Shown: positions 23,801 to 36,327 of the stretch, in pieces
Position numbering within the stretch: position 1 is the stretch's first letter
How the letters are laid out: each line of letters opens with the position of its first letter
From: Zizania palustris
Taxonomy: Eukaryota; Streptophyta; Magnoliopsida; Poales; Poaceae
DNA length: 64,000 bases
Assembly: GCA_019279435.1 (NCBI GenBank)
Contig: JAAALK010000286.1
Coordinates: 42,221,712 to 42,285,711 of the forward strand
Direction: 5' to 3'
Program-made: the position numbers and the translations under genes
Notes under the pieces: model-generated
Seen by the model: the letters and a program-made list of their open reading frames with translations, nothing else
Told to the model about the DNA's origin: nothing
Databases searched by the model: none

Positions 23801-25145
23801 TGTCAGGAGGTGTCAAGACATGGGGGCAAGCCAAGGTTTGTGATTTAAACGCCAATTCAGATGAAGATTTGGCGAGTACTTCATAAAGTCATGGGGATGA
23901 TTGGAGGACTCTAATTATTCAATATTTGAGGGATCCTAGCAGGCAGGTTTATCGGAAAGTTCGATGGCAAGCGTTTAAATTTGTGCTACTCAACGGCGAG
24001 TTGTATCGTCAAACTATTGATGGAGTACTTTTGAGATATTTGAATGATGATCAGTCTAGGCTTGCTGTGGGTGAAGTAGATGAAGGTCTTGTTGTACTCA
24101 TCAGTCAGCCCAGAAAATGAGTTGGATGCTCAAAAGAGTAGGTTTTTATTGGCCGACCATGACTAAGGACTGTTTTAAATATTATAGAGGATGTGAAGCT
24201 TGTCAAAGGTTTGGTAATATTGAGTTGGCTCCTACATCTTTACTTAACCCCATTATCAAACCATGGTCATTCCGAGGTTGGGCCTTAGACTTCATCGGCT
24301 ATATTTATCCTTCCTCTTCAAAAGGGCATTAGTTCGTGTTGATGGCTACAGATTACTTCACCAAGTGGACCGAAGTCGTGCCTCTCAAGAACATGATGCA
24401 AAACGAGGTAATTGATTTCATCTTGAAGCACATTATACACAGATTCGGTATTCCTCAAACTCTTACTACAGATCAGGGTGCTTCATTTGTTTCTAAGGAA
24501 GTATGCGATTTTGCCAAATCTTATGGTATAAAGGTGGTAAACTCTTTACCATACTATGCTTAGGCCAAGTCTAGTAATAAAACTGTGATTAAGTTCATTA
24601 AGAAAAAGATTGAAGAGTTTCCTAAAAGGTGGCATGAAGTACTTTTTGAAGCATTGTGGGCATGTAGAGTTGCAAAGCATGGTGCCACCAAGGTAAGTCC
24701 ATATGAGTTGGTGTATGTACAAGAAGATGTTTTACCCGTGGAGGTAAATCTTGGCTCTTTAAGATTATTTAAGCAAGATGGCTTATCGGTCGATTAGTAT
24801 GAGACTCTTTTGAAGGGTAATTTAGAACAGGTGACCGATAAGAGGTTAGGAGCTCTAGAAGCAATAGAAAGAGATAAAAGAAAAGTGGCTAGATCTTATA
24901 ATAAGAAGGTAAGAGCAAAATCATTTCAAGTTGGTGACTTGGTTTGGAAGACTATTGTGCCTTTAGGCACTAAGAGCCCAAAATTTGGCAAATGGTAGCC
25001 TAGTTGGGAAGGTCCTTTTAGAGTTGTTGAAATCGCTCCAGGTAATGTGTATTTGCTAGAGTCACTTCAAGGAGAGCGATTTCATAGGGCTTTGAATGGT
25101 AGATATTTGAAAAAGTACTTCCTAAGTGTGTGGCAAAACACTTGA
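20886..25145 (+). pseudogene. Element 1 pol: protease, RT, RNase H, second RNase H, integrase, broken
   Basis: The protease has LVDGGATVNLM (about 21070). RT spans about 21865-22600 with YIDDVVVKSD at the active site. RNase H follows from about 22790, and a second RNase H from about 23219 (WKLYFDGSACKNGQGVGVV). Integrase covers about 24120-25140, with CEACQRF, WALDFIG and TTDQGASF. The expected glutamate of the D,D-35-E triad is not recognisable: after PYYA the frame has TAG and then AKSSNK. Stops occur at 21558, 22606 (TAA), 23698, 24118 (TGA), 24330, 24561, 24795 and 24996, mostly TAG. A GGTCNGACC cluster at about 23678-23800 separates RNase H from integrase. Confidence 0.88.
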
Positions 25146-25231
25146 AGTGTCGAAAGGCCGATATAAGGCATATCGCCCTTAGCTTATTGTGCTTTTGGCC
25201 TACTAAAATTGGCCAAGACGCAGTGGGTATG

Positions 25232-26258
25232 TGTTGATATCAAAAAATGGCATTAAAGGTTAAGATGATCAAAATATCACTTTTTGGTAGTTTTATTGGA
25301 AATACGCCGAGACCTGGCACAGGCCGGTCCAACCAGCCATGTAGGCCCGGCCAGACCAACCATATGGGCTCGGTCAGACCGGCCTAACCCGAGTCCGACT
25401 CCAAAAGACTGATTTCAGGGTATTTTATCCCTAATTAATTTTGGATGACTTGGAACCCGTGTCTAACTCAGATTAAACCCCATGAACTCATGACCCACCT
25501 CTATAAATAGAGGCAAGGCTGATTCAAGGAGCCCCTCAAAAACCCTGATAGATACAATCTATTGTCTACCTTGAATCACATTTACTTTCTTTGCCCTAGT
25601 TTTAGCCTACTACGTACATCTTTGCAGGTTTGCGTTGTAAACCATCCGTCCACCATGTCGTAATCACGTTAAGTCCTTCTCGGTTCGCTTGTGAATCGTC
25701 TGTTTCATCCATGTAATGGATTTCTATCGGTTTTATCGGTTTTTACCGGTAATTTGGTCTCCTTGCCGAATTGCATTGATCTCTTTGTATTTTTTGTAGT
25801 ATTTCATCACCCCTAACTTCTCCGAGAAGTTTGGTTGTGATCCATCTACGAGAAGACGATCGCCGGAGCCGAAAGGCCATCTTCTAGGGACTATCGGTCC
25901 AACCGGCCGCGTTTCCCCGGTTCGACCGGCCTGTGCCGCGCTATCACCGGAAGAGCTGGCACGTCGCGGTTCGATCGGCAGAGTAAGGCCGGTCTGATCG
26001 ACAGCCTAAGGCCGGTCCGACCGGACCTCACAGAAGACCCCTGAACACCCTTCACGCCGAAGGTAATTTGACGCCGAAGTTAATCTTCGCATCGGTTGTA
26101 GGACCTCCAAAGACCCTTCGGTCTGACCAGAGTTGAACTCTCGGTCCGACCAACTGATAGGCTGAAGGTCCCTTTGGGGTACCTTTGGGCCCCTTCGCGT
26201 CCATGTGCCGAAGGCCCTCCTTCGGCGAGGGCTTCACACTTCCAGTCAGACCGGGTAG
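25232..26258 (+). repeat. 3' LTR of element 1, first part
   Basis: It starts TGTTGATA and matches the 5' LTR throughout, including TATAAATA at 25502-25509. It is interrupted after ggtag (26254-26258) by element 2. The rest of this LTR is at 50906-51196. Confidence 0.92.
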
Positions 26259-29200
26259 TGTCGCGCCCTGATTTAATAAATTAGGACTTTATTGAAATTC
26301 CATAGAAAATCAATAAAACAAGACGTTCATCATGCGACCACGTACAATACGGGCAATCATTCACGGTTCGTAGACCACATTAATACAAAAGTGAATAAAG
26401 GTGAAGAGAAACTAATAAAATAAGGGTCCTAGATGAACGCCTCCTTCCAGTCTCGCCTTGACTGGGTCGCTACTCCAGACCTGCATCCTCCTCGTAGTAG
26501 ACGGGCTCTGATGTTGTAAGTCAACGGGGTGAGTACAGGGGTACTCAGCAAGCCACCGAATGCAAATATAATGCCAAGTAATAACAAGGGAGATAGTGGC
26601 TAATTTTGCGGAAGCGAGTAATTTGTAAAGCATTTAATGTGAACAATTTATTAGTACTGAAACATAGACATGTGTATGCATCATCATCTTCTAACTCGAG
26701 GGGTACAGTCAGCCCCACCTCGCACAACAGTCCTTACATGCCATGAATAACTCAACCATTCAAACAATTGTAAACTAACTGCGAGTAGTCACACAACCCG
26801 CCCTTGACCGTGGGCTCGGCTTTTCGAAAAGATTGATTTTACTCTGATCAGAGATGTACCACTGTACCCACAAGGCACGCACTCATCACCTACACCGAAG
26901 TGTAACGATATGACCCATTTCACGGGAACTCATGCCAAAACCTTCCATATAGTCCTCCCCGACTCAACAGCACCCTCTTATGGGTTTCATATGGTGTCCC
27001 GACACATCGGAGCCCCACCATACCCCCCCTTGAGCCTCGTCGGTACAAGTCGCCCGCAGGCTTGCCCCTTGCCCCCTTCTCTATGGTGCATCGAGCCAGA
27101 GTATTCCATACTTCCAGTTAGGACTTACCCATTAGACTTGTGGTTGGTACGGAAATGCTTTGCAACAGATCCCGTAGACCGGTCCTTATAGTGCCCCGGG
27201 TGCGACAAACCAATGCCCGAGCTTGCACCCAGAACCCACCATACTTATAACCTAGCCAACTCCAACAGAGTCCAGAGACAAGAATAACGGGGTATTTCAT
27301 ATACCAGAATCCATCTATCTACGACTCATTCTTTTTATCCTATAGCAGTTGTGCCGGTACATTGGGCACTAGCTAATATTGTTATAGTAGAGTGACAAGG
27401 AGTTAAGGCTCAATAAGCATGGCTTGGGTTGCACACAAGGACGGGGATCTAATAATTATAAGTGTAGGGCTTGATATTGGACTAATGCAATATTAACCTA
27501 TGAGTTATAACGATACTTTATTAAAACATGGGCTCAATAATGATCAACTGTTTCCACAGAGGTGGTCGATGACTTGCCTTGTTCAGCAAATGGTGATGGA
27601 GGAACCTCGGGGTAGAATTCCTGCTCCTCGATGAACTCGTAGTCTTCTCGATACGGAAAAATACATAAACAGCACATTCAATAAAGCATCACCAAACAAA
27701 AACATACAAATTTTATGATCTAATCATGTGATTTGAGCTTTATTATTATGGTGTTACTTTTAATAATATTAAAATTTAGGTTTAAGGGGTTTTTATTAAT
27801 TCTTTTCCTGAATTATTAATTTATCCCTAAGGGGTTTTTATTTATTTAATCCATAAGTTTATTTTGTGCTAAGATAACATACTGTTTTTATGGCATTAAT
27901 GTGTAGAGCATATTTTTCTGGTTCTAACAAAATTTGAATGGTGAAATTTGGAGTTAAAATGAGCAAGTTATGAATTTTCAAAGTTTAAACAATTTTCTGG
28001 AATTTTATTTAAACAGAAAATGTGTTCTGGTCCACGGTGAGCCAGGCCCACGGTGGACTGCGCCACTGTGCGTGTGGATCGGTTGATCCAGGACCGTCGG
28101 ATCTGGATCTGGCGGTCGGGCGCGAGGCGGGAAGGCTTTAATGAAATCGGACGGCTGTGATTAAATTGTAGCGAAGGGGTACGCATGGACGCACCAGATT
28201 GAGTCAACTATTTAAATAGCGATCAACGGCCAGGATCAAAGGATACCGGTTTGACCAGATCTGAGGGCTCAGATTAGATCCTGATCCTACAGGATCTAAT
28301 CTGGACCGTTCGCTCCGGATCGTGCGGCTCGGATGAATTCCGGCATGGCACGTGGTGACGAGGGTATTTTACCCTTCATCTCCGGCGACGGCGGGCTCGG
28401 GTGCGGCTACGGCGGCGGCGGCGAGGGCCTAGGGGCCTAGCTAGGGCCAAAAATGGAACGCGGAGGTGAAGGGGGTCCTGATAGTACCTTTGGTGGCGAC
28501 GATGGGGGCCTGGAGGTGATCGGCGGCGAGCGTAGACGACGGAGAGGGTTCGGGTGCTTGACGGCGACGGCGATCCGGTGGTCTTTACGGCCAACGGAGG
28601 GGTGACCGATGACGAGCGGGCTCCGGCGGTCTCGTTGGTGGCGGTGGCTAGGACGAGGGAGGTCCGAGGCGATGGCGAGGGCTCGCTGGAGGCGAAGTAG
28701 AGCTGAAGGCCAAAAAGAAAGCGGCGACGCTCTGTTCTCGCACGAGGAGGGTTGTGAGCGTGTGGGCTGAGGGCGGTGGCCGTGGAGGGTTTTTATAGGG
28801 GGTCGCCGGCGTCCATATGGCAAGGAACCGAAGGGTTTCCCGAGAGCTCCGGCGATCTCTTTCCAAGCTTCGGGTAGCCTTCCTTAAGCGTGAAAACGCG
28901 TTGGCCATGGATGGAAAGGGGGCGGTGGTGACCAGGGAAGGTGATCCGGGGTCGGATCGGGCGAATCGAGGCGGCCGGCGGCGGGAACAGAAGGTGATCG
29001 CCGGGAGGAAGGAAGGGGGTGATCCCCTTCCATCGGAGACGATGGATCTGACAGGTGGCCCCCTCCTGTCAGTGGGCGAAACCAAGAAGGAAGGGCCGAC
29101 AGGCGGGCCACGTCTATCAGAGAGAGGGAAACAGAGGCGAGAGGCTGCCATGTGGGGCCAGGCGGGGCGCGGGCGAGAGGAGAGAGGGGACGTGAGCGCC

Positions 29201-29556
29201 GACAGGGCGGTCCCACATGTCAGCGACGCGAGTGTTGGGCTGGGTTGGGCCGAGGCGTTTTGGAGGTTGAGGCCCGTTTAAGCATTTCAATTCTTTTTCG
29301 ATTTAAAATAAATCCAGTAATTCATATATTTGATTTAGGGTTGAATCACTGTTGATAAAAATTTGTAAAAATTCCTGAAATTATATTTTGGCCTCTAGTT
29401 TATCTCATAAAATTTTCAAGTCCAAATTTTGAATTATTCCTTCCTGTTTGGCTTTATTAGGGCTCTTTTAGGATTTCCTTTAATAACAAAATCCAGAAAT
29501 GATTTAAATAATATTTTTCTTTTATTTTATTTGTTTTTATTTCTTGGGGTGTTACA
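26259..29556 (-). repeat. 3' LTR of element 2
   Basis: On the plus strand it reads from TGTCGCGCCCTG to GGGGTGTTACA. The GC-rich block 28020-29280 has long open frames on both strands without homology. A TATA candidate, TATAAAAA (minus, 28790-28797), and a 13-bp inverted repeat (CAGATTAGATCCT, 28270-28282, with its inverse at 28291-28303) are present. Confidence 0.9.
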
Positions 29557-29598
29557 ATCCTATCCCCCTTACAGAGAATCTCGTCCTCGAGATTCGGA

Positions 29599-32500
29599 TC
29601 AATCCTTGAATAGCTCAGAATGTTGCGCCTTGAGTTCATCTTCTTTTTCCCATGTAGCTTCCTCTACAGGATGATTGCTCCACTGCACTTTGCAGAAACG
29701 GATGACCCGACTCCTGGTGATCCTTTCCTTGACCTCCAATATTTTGTCAGGTTTTTCCACATAGGTCAGATCCTCTTGAACATCTAACTACTGAAGATCC
29801 ACTTGCTCTGTGGGGACTCGGAGACACTTCTTGAGTTGGGAAATGTGGAACACGTCATGCACTCCAGCCAATGAGGGTGGCAGTTCCAACTGATAAGCAA
29901 CTTCGCCTTGGCGTCGAATAATGGGAAATGGCCCGACATAGCGAGGGGCCAACTTTACTCTCATGTTAAACCGTTGAGTGCCACGGAGAGGAGTAACTCG
30001 AAGGTAGACATGATCTCCCTCTTCAAAGGCTAGGTCTCAGCGTCGATTGTCCGCGTAACTCTTCTGTCGTGATTGAGCTGTCTTGAGTCGATCTCTGATG
30101 ATCCGTACCTTCTCTTCTGCTTCACGAAGAATGTCCGTTCCGAACACTTGAGATTCACCAGTTTGATCCCAAAGTAGAGGCGTTCTGCACTTTTGTCCAT
30201 ATAGGGCTTCAAAGGGAGACATCTGAAGGCTGGCTTGATAGCTGTTGTTGTACGAAAACTCGGCGTACGGTAAGCTCTTGTCCCAAGTGGCTCCAAAATC
30301 CAGGACACATGCCCGTAACATATCCTCCAATATCTGATTTACCCTCTCTGTTTGTCCATCCGTCTGAGGGTGGTAGGCAGTACTGAAGTTCAATCTTATT
30401 CCCATCTCTTCCTGAAGGTTCTTCCAAAAACGAGAGGTAAACTGGCTTCCTCTATCGGACACTATCTTCTTGGGTACACCATGAAGACACACAATGCGGG
30501 CCATGTATAGTTCTGCAAGCTTAGGGCCACTAAAGGTCGTCTTGACGGCTATGAAATGTGCTACTTTCGTAAGCCGGTCGATGATTACCCAAATAGAATC
30601 ATATCCAAGTTGGGTTTTTGGTAATCCGGTAATGAAATCCATACCGATCTCTTCCCACTTCCATTCAGGCACCTTAAGTGGTTGTAACAATCCTGCAGGT
30701 CTCTGATGTTCAGCTTTTACTCTTCTGCAGGTGTCACATTCGGCGACAAACTGTGCAATCTCCTTCTTCATACTAACCCACCAATAACGTTCCTTCAGGT
30801 CCTGGTACATCTTGGTACTGCCGGGATGAATGGAGTACAACGTCTCGTGGGCTTCTCTCAGGATAAGGGTCTTTAGCTCCGGCTTATCCGGCACACATAT
30901 CCGGTTTCCAAACCATATGGTGCCATTCTCGTCCTCTGAAAATCCTGGGGCTTTTCCTTGCCTCATATTCTTCCTAATGGCTGCTATATCCGGGTCTTCC
31001 AATTGAGCTTCGCGGATTTGCTCGAACAAGACCGGTTGAGTCTCCAAGGTGGCTAGATATGCTCCTGTGGTTAATCCAAGATTCAACTTTTCCATCTCTC
31101 TACATAACAAGGGGGCGTGTTCTTGAATCATCATGGCTGTGCAATATCCCTTGCGACTTAATGCATCAGCTACCACATTTGCTTTTCCGGGGTGGTAGTG
31201 AATACCTAAGTCATAGTCCTTTATTAGCTCCAACCATCGTCTTTGCCTCAAATTGAGATCCGGCTGTGTGAAGATGTACTTCAAGCTCTTGTGGTCCGTA
31301 AAGATCTCACAGCGATTTCCGACCAAATAATGTCTCCAAATCTTAAGGGCGTGCACTACTGCGGCTAATTCCAAATCATGGGTCGGGTAGTTCAATTCAT
31401 GAGGTCTCAACTGACGGGAGGCATATGAGATAACTTTTCCATCTTGCATAAGAACACATCCCAATCCTTGGCGAGATGCGTCACAATATACATGGAAGTC
31501 TTTCCGAATATCGGGTAGGGTTAATATGGGTGCAGATACCAGCCGGGTCTTGAGGGTGCGGAAACTTTCCTCGCAATCAGGAGTCCATTCAAACTTCTCT
31601 CCTTTCTGCAACAACTTGGTCATTGTCTTGGCTATCTTAGAAAAATTCTCAATGAATCTTCGATAATATCCGGCCAAACCCAGAAAACTTCGTATCTCAT
31701 ATACGTTCATGGGTGGCAGCCAATCCGTAACTGCTTCTACGGTGGCAGGGTCCACTGCGATTCCTTGCGCAGAGATGATGTGTCCAAGGAACTTTACTTC
31801 TGTCGTCCAGAATTTACACTTGTTGTACTTGGCATATAACTGGTGTTCCCTTAGCTTCCCTAAGGTTAACCGGAGGTGAGTCTCATGCTCTTTCTGGTCC
31901 TTGGAATAAATGAGGATGTCATCTATGAAAACTACGATGAATTTGTCCAGATATTCCATAAACACCTTGTTCATCATGTTCATGAAGAATGCAGGGGCGT
32001 TGGTCAATCCAAAGGACATAACCGTGCACTCGTACAATCCATAACGGGTGGTAAAGGCCGTCTTGGGTATATCTTCTTCTCGAATCCTCAACTGATGATA
32101 TCCCGAACGCAGGTCGATCTTCGAGAACACCGTAGCTCCTTTTAGCTGGTCGAAGAGATCGTCGATCCGAGGCAGCGGGTACTTATTCTTGATGGTCACT
32201 TCGTTCAAAGCGCGGTAATCCACACACATACGCTTGACCTTGTCTTCCTTCTTCTCGACGAAGATGACGGGGGCACCCCATGGTGATGTACTAGGTCTGA
32301 TGTAGCCTTTACTCTCGAGATCCTCCAATTGCTGCTTCATCTCGGCTAACTCATTAGCGGCCATCCGGTATGGTCGCTTATAAATAGGGGTGGTTCCGGG
32401 CACCAAGTCGATTCTGAACTCGATGTCCCTCTTGGGTGGCATCCCTGGTAAATCCTCTGGGAATACGTCCGGGTATTCACTGACTACCGGTATTTCTTCT

Positions 32501-34077
32501 AGGGTAATCTGATGTAGTGTTGGCCTTCCAGTCTTCATGCTTGGCATCCGGAATATGACGATAGTCCCTTCTTCACTAGTCACCGTCACTTTTCTCTGGG
32601 CACATTCTATTACTCCTTGATGTTTATTTAACCAATCCATCCCTAGAATGAGATCCAAACCTTGACATTCTATTAGAATGGGGTCGGCCCAAAATATCGT
32701 GCCTTGGATATCTACCCATACCCTTGGACTAAAGGAATGGGCGAGGGTTTGCTTGCCCGAGGTAGCTATCAATACTGGTCTGGGTAGTTCACTTATGTTC
32801 AAGGCATTTCTTTCCACAAAAGCAGTTGATATAAAGGAGTGGGTAGCTCCGGTGTCAAATAATACCACTGCAAGTGACGAATGCACCATAAACTTACCCA
32901 TGACAATTTCCGGGGCGGCCTGGGCTTCTTTGGCAGTGACGTGGTTGACTTTGGCGCGGACGGCGGGGTTGGAAGCGACACCTTGAGTACGCTTGGGATG
33001 AGGGCACTGGTGGGAGTAGTGCCCCTCCTGGCGGTAGTTGAAACATACTACAGGCTTGCCGTGCCTGTCTCTCAGAACTTTCGGCTTCTTGGCCGGGGCA
33101 GCGGGGGCGGCTGGTGCGGAGGGAGTGGGGCGAGTTTGTCCAGCTCTGGCATTGACGGCGGGTGGTGCCGGACGATACACTGGTCGAGGATGGTACTGCT
33201 GTGCTGGTGGAGGAGGGGTGAAGCGGGGTCTCTGGGCCATGCCCTGGTTTTGCCGGAAGGCAATCATCCTCTTTTTCTTCAGGTCGACCTTGTTCTGTTG
33301 AGTCTCCTGAATGATAGCTTTGTTTACCAGCTTTTGGAAGCTGGTGAAATCTCCGGAGATAAGCTGTAGGGACAGCTCATCCTTTAGTCCCCGGAGGAAC
33401 TTAGCCTACCTGGCCGCATCTGTACGGACCTCCTCAGGTGCATACCGGGCCAGACGGTTGAACTCGTGCAGATACTCGGTTACGGACCTGCTCCCCTACT
33501 GCAGGTCTCGAAACTCTTGCTGTTTCTGCGCAATGATGCCGTCGGGGATGTGTGCGGCACGGAAGGCAGCCGAGAATTCTGCCCAGGTGTGGGTGTGTCC
33601 CTCGGGCAGGGTCTCACGAAGGTTGTCCCACCACTCTGTGGCGGGTCCATGGAGTTGGTGGGTGGCGAAGTCTACTTTCTCCTGCTCAGTGCAGGTTAGA
33701 AGATCGAGTTTCTTCTCGATGGTCCTTAACCAATCCCCAGCCTCCATGGGATTGGTGGTGCTCGAGAAGGTTGGTGGGCGGACTCGGAGGAACTCCGAGA
33801 GCTGAGAGGCGGGAGCGGGAGCTGGTGTGGCGGGGCGAGGCAGCTCTGGCTGCTGGTGGAGGCGGAAGAAAAGAGCCTGCTGCTCCTGCATCTGCTGCTG
33901 CTGCTGCTGCATCTGGTTCAATAAAGCAGTGATCAGCTGGTTCTGAGTGGCCATCATCTCAGCCACTGTGGGGTGGTTAGCGATTGGGGCCTGCCTTTGT
34001 CCCGTTGCTCCCCATTATGGCAAGTTGCCACTCTCTCCTCCATTCTGGGGAGCGTCGGAACCCTGAGTGTTGGTCAT
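29599..34077 (-). pseudogene. Element 2 gag-pol with chromodomain, broken by nonsense codons
   Basis: Homology to the intact element 3 protein runs from the ATG at 34077 to a TGA at 29599. It includes gag, the zinc knuckle CFNYRQEGHYSHQCP (second Cys changed to Tyr), protease LFDTGATHSF, RT FIDDILIYS, RNase H, integrase and chromodomain (EEATWEKEDELKAQ). Nonsense codons sit in gag (TAG at 33499-33497 and 33408-33406, and a stop near 34015), at the integrase C terminus (TGA near 30036) and before the chromodomain (TAG 29790-29788). The longest open piece is 1,076 codons (33267-30037), from late gag into integrase. Where element 3 keeps the codon it is CAG, CAA or CGA, so the stops look like C-to-T changes. 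It cannot make a full polyprotein. Confidence 0.9.
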
Positions 34078-34244
34078 CCTGAAGTTTCCAAAGTAGACGA
34101 CATTTAGAGGATTTTTAAGTTTTATTCCAAAATGTCGTTCTTGCGGTTTACACTTTATTTATTTCTTCATTCATGCCTTATATTTTTGACATGAATGGCA
34201 ATACAAGCAAGCAAAAAGAGAAGCAATCAATCGTAAAACTACGT

Positions 34245-35057
34245 CTATGGTAGCTCGGGGGACGGCTCGATCACGGGCTCGTGTGAGACGGTCGGGGTCG
34301 TGGAACTGGATGGTCCTGCGGGAGGTGCGCTGCGTGAGATCCTCTTGGGCCTCACGGTGGGAATCCGAAGGGGTGTCTTCTTGCGAGGCGGAAGAGGTGC
34401 GATCTCCTCAATGTCCTTCTTTAATTCCTCGATCTGGTGGCGGAGCTGAGCATTGACCATGGCGCCCTGGCGTAGCAGCTCGTTCTGACGCCTTAGCTCT
34501 TCTACCTCGAGCGTCAGCTGCGGGTTCTGCTGGACTTGTCGACGAAGCTCAGCATTCTCGTGGTTCAGGTTCTCCGACGAGTGGCGGTAGTAGTCGATGG
34601 TGTCATGCTGACTATCTGCGTCGAGGATGGCCTCCGTATGGAGGTTGTCCATGGCCTCCAGGAGTCTCATGGTGCGGGCGATGGCGGAGTTGCTCTACGT
34701 GAGGGAACTGATGTAGATGCTGCGGTGACTCCCTGGTGTGCGCATGGGCATGAAGCGGTAGATGGTGTCGCGGAGGTGGCAGTCGTAGACTAGTCGAAGA
34801 TCGGCGAGGGACTGAAGAGCGGCTCGCTGGCTGGTCACCACGAAGGAAGGTCCTCCGTCTCCATGGGTGTAGAAGGGTGGTTGCATGGCGGAGGGGCGGA
34901 TAACGACCGTGACCTCGCAGTAGCTCTCGCTCGCATCGGGAAAGATCCCGTGGAACGCAGGCTCATGGGGAAACCCCAAGAAGTCGACGAGCACGCGAAG
35001 CTCGTGGATGAATCCGGCCTCATCACGAAGAGTCCCGCTCATGGTATGGACCGGCAT
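34245..35057 (-). pseudogene. Element 2 accessory ORF (upstream of gag), one internal TAG
   Basis: It begins MPVHTMSG at 35057 and runs in one frame to the stop at 34245 (271 codons), interrupted only by TAG at 34697-34695. It is homologous over most of its length to the intact element 3 ORF at 45207-44428. Shared features are GGPSF/GGPTF, QRxALQxLxxLRxxYD, RTPGxHRSIY, (R)LLxAMDxLHTEAxLDAD, a coiled coil rich in E/L/R/Q (34600-34420) and a PLPPRKK-type proline/basic tail. It matches no family I know. It lies between the primer binding site and gag. Confidence 0.8.
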
Positions 35058-35180
35058 CTACAAAAGAGAGAAAGTTTTTGTGAAAATCTCAGAAGATGAG
35101 AGGTTAGGTAATTTTGTAAGAAATTACGGGTAATATAAATCCTAGGGTCAGGTCTGCTTGGCTTCCTACAGTCAAGTCAA

Positions 35181-35191
35181 CTCTGATACCA
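35181..35191 (-). promoter_or_regulatory. Element 2 primer binding site (initiator Met tRNA type)
   Basis: The minus strand reads TGGTATCAGAG, complementary to the 3' end of plant initiator methionine tRNA, three bases inside the 5' LTR boundary at 35195. Confidence 0.85.
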
Positions 35192-35194
35192 TCT

Positions 35195-36327
35195 TGTCGC
35201 ACCCCGATTTAATAAATCAGGACTTTATTGAAATTCCATAGAAAATCAATAAAACAAGACGTTCATCATGCGACCACGTACAATACGGACAATCATTCAC
35301 AGTTCGTAGACCGCATTAATACAAAAGTGAATAAAGGTAAAGAGAAACTAATAAAATAAGGGTCCTAGATGAACGCCTCCTTCCAGTCTCGCCTTGACTG
35401 GGTCGCTACTCCAGACCTGCATACTCCTCGTAGTAGACGGGCTCTGATGTTGTAAGTCAACGGGGTGAGAACAGGGGTACTCAGCAAGCTACCGAATGCA
35501 AATATAATGCCAAGTAATAACAAGGGAGATAGTGGCTAATTTTGCGGAAGCGAGTAATTTGTAAAGCATTTAATGTGAACAATTTATTAGTACTGAAACA
35601 TAGACATGTGTATGCATCATCATCTTCTAACTCGAGGGGTACAGTCAGCCCCACCTTGCTCAACAGTCCTTACATGCCATGAATAACTCAACCATTCAAA
35701 CAATTGTAAACTAACTGCGAGTAGTCACACAACCCGCCCTTGACCGTGGGCTCGGCTTTTTGAAAAGATTGATTTTACTCTGATCAGAGATGTACCACTG
35801 TACCCACAAGGCACGCACTCATCACCTACACCGAAGTGTAACGAGATGACCCATTTCACGGGAACTCATGCCAAAACCTTCCATATAGTCCTCCTCGACT
35901 CAACAGCACCCTCTTATGGGTTTCATATGGTGTCCCGACGCATCGGAGCCCCACCATACCCCCCTTGAGCCTCGTCGGTACAAGTCGCCCGCAGGCTTGC
36001 CCCTTGCCCCCTCCTCTATGGTGCATCGAGCCAGAGTATTCCATACTTTCAGTTAGGACTTACCCATTAGACTTGTGGTTGGTACGGAAGTGCTTTGCAA
36101 CAGATCCCGCAGACCGGTCCTTATAGTGCCCTGGGTGCGACAAACCAATGCCCGAGCTTGCACCCGGAACCCACCATACTTATAACCTAGCCAACTCCAA
36201 CAGAGTCCAGAGACAAGAATAACGGGGTATTTCATATACCAGAATCCATCTATCTACGACTCATTCTTTTTATCCTATAGCAGTTGTGCCGGTACATTGG
36301 GCACTAGCTAATATTGTTATAGTAGAG
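35195..36327 (-). repeat. 5' LTR of element 2, inner part
   Basis: It matches the 3' LTR from TGTCGCACCCCG to the tagag at 36323-36327, where element 3 is inserted. It continues at 48743. Confidence 0.92.

Larger units (their letters stand above)
16483..26257. repeat. Dispersed GGTCNGACCGG(C) motif family in element 1
   Basis: A short near-palindrome, GGTC-N-GACC followed by GGC or GAC, recurs dozens of times and only in element 1. It occurs in the 5' LTR (16483-17440), in gag (18270-18420), in the spacer (20325-20515), between RNase H and integrase (23678-23800) and in the 3' LTR (25320-26010, plus 26120-26257). Variants are GGTCCGACC, GGTCTGACC and GGTCAGACC, with decayed forms such as GGTCCAACC and GGTCAGATC. 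Spacing is often near 20-25 bp. Confidence 0.88.

Noticed and set aside
16390..26270. Riboswitch or CRISPR-like array for the GGTCNGACC repeats
   Set aside because: Spacers are not uniform, the motif is short and palindromic, the context is a plant retrotransposon, and no associated genes exist.
28376..29281. Open frames on both strands in the GC-rich half of the chromovirus LTRs (also at 38560-39385, 47578-48520, 49624-50625 and 59785-60786)
   Set aside because: These frames overlap on both strands, have low-complexity Arg/Pro/Gly translations, and lie inside LTRs. GC-rich DNA lacks stop codons by chance.
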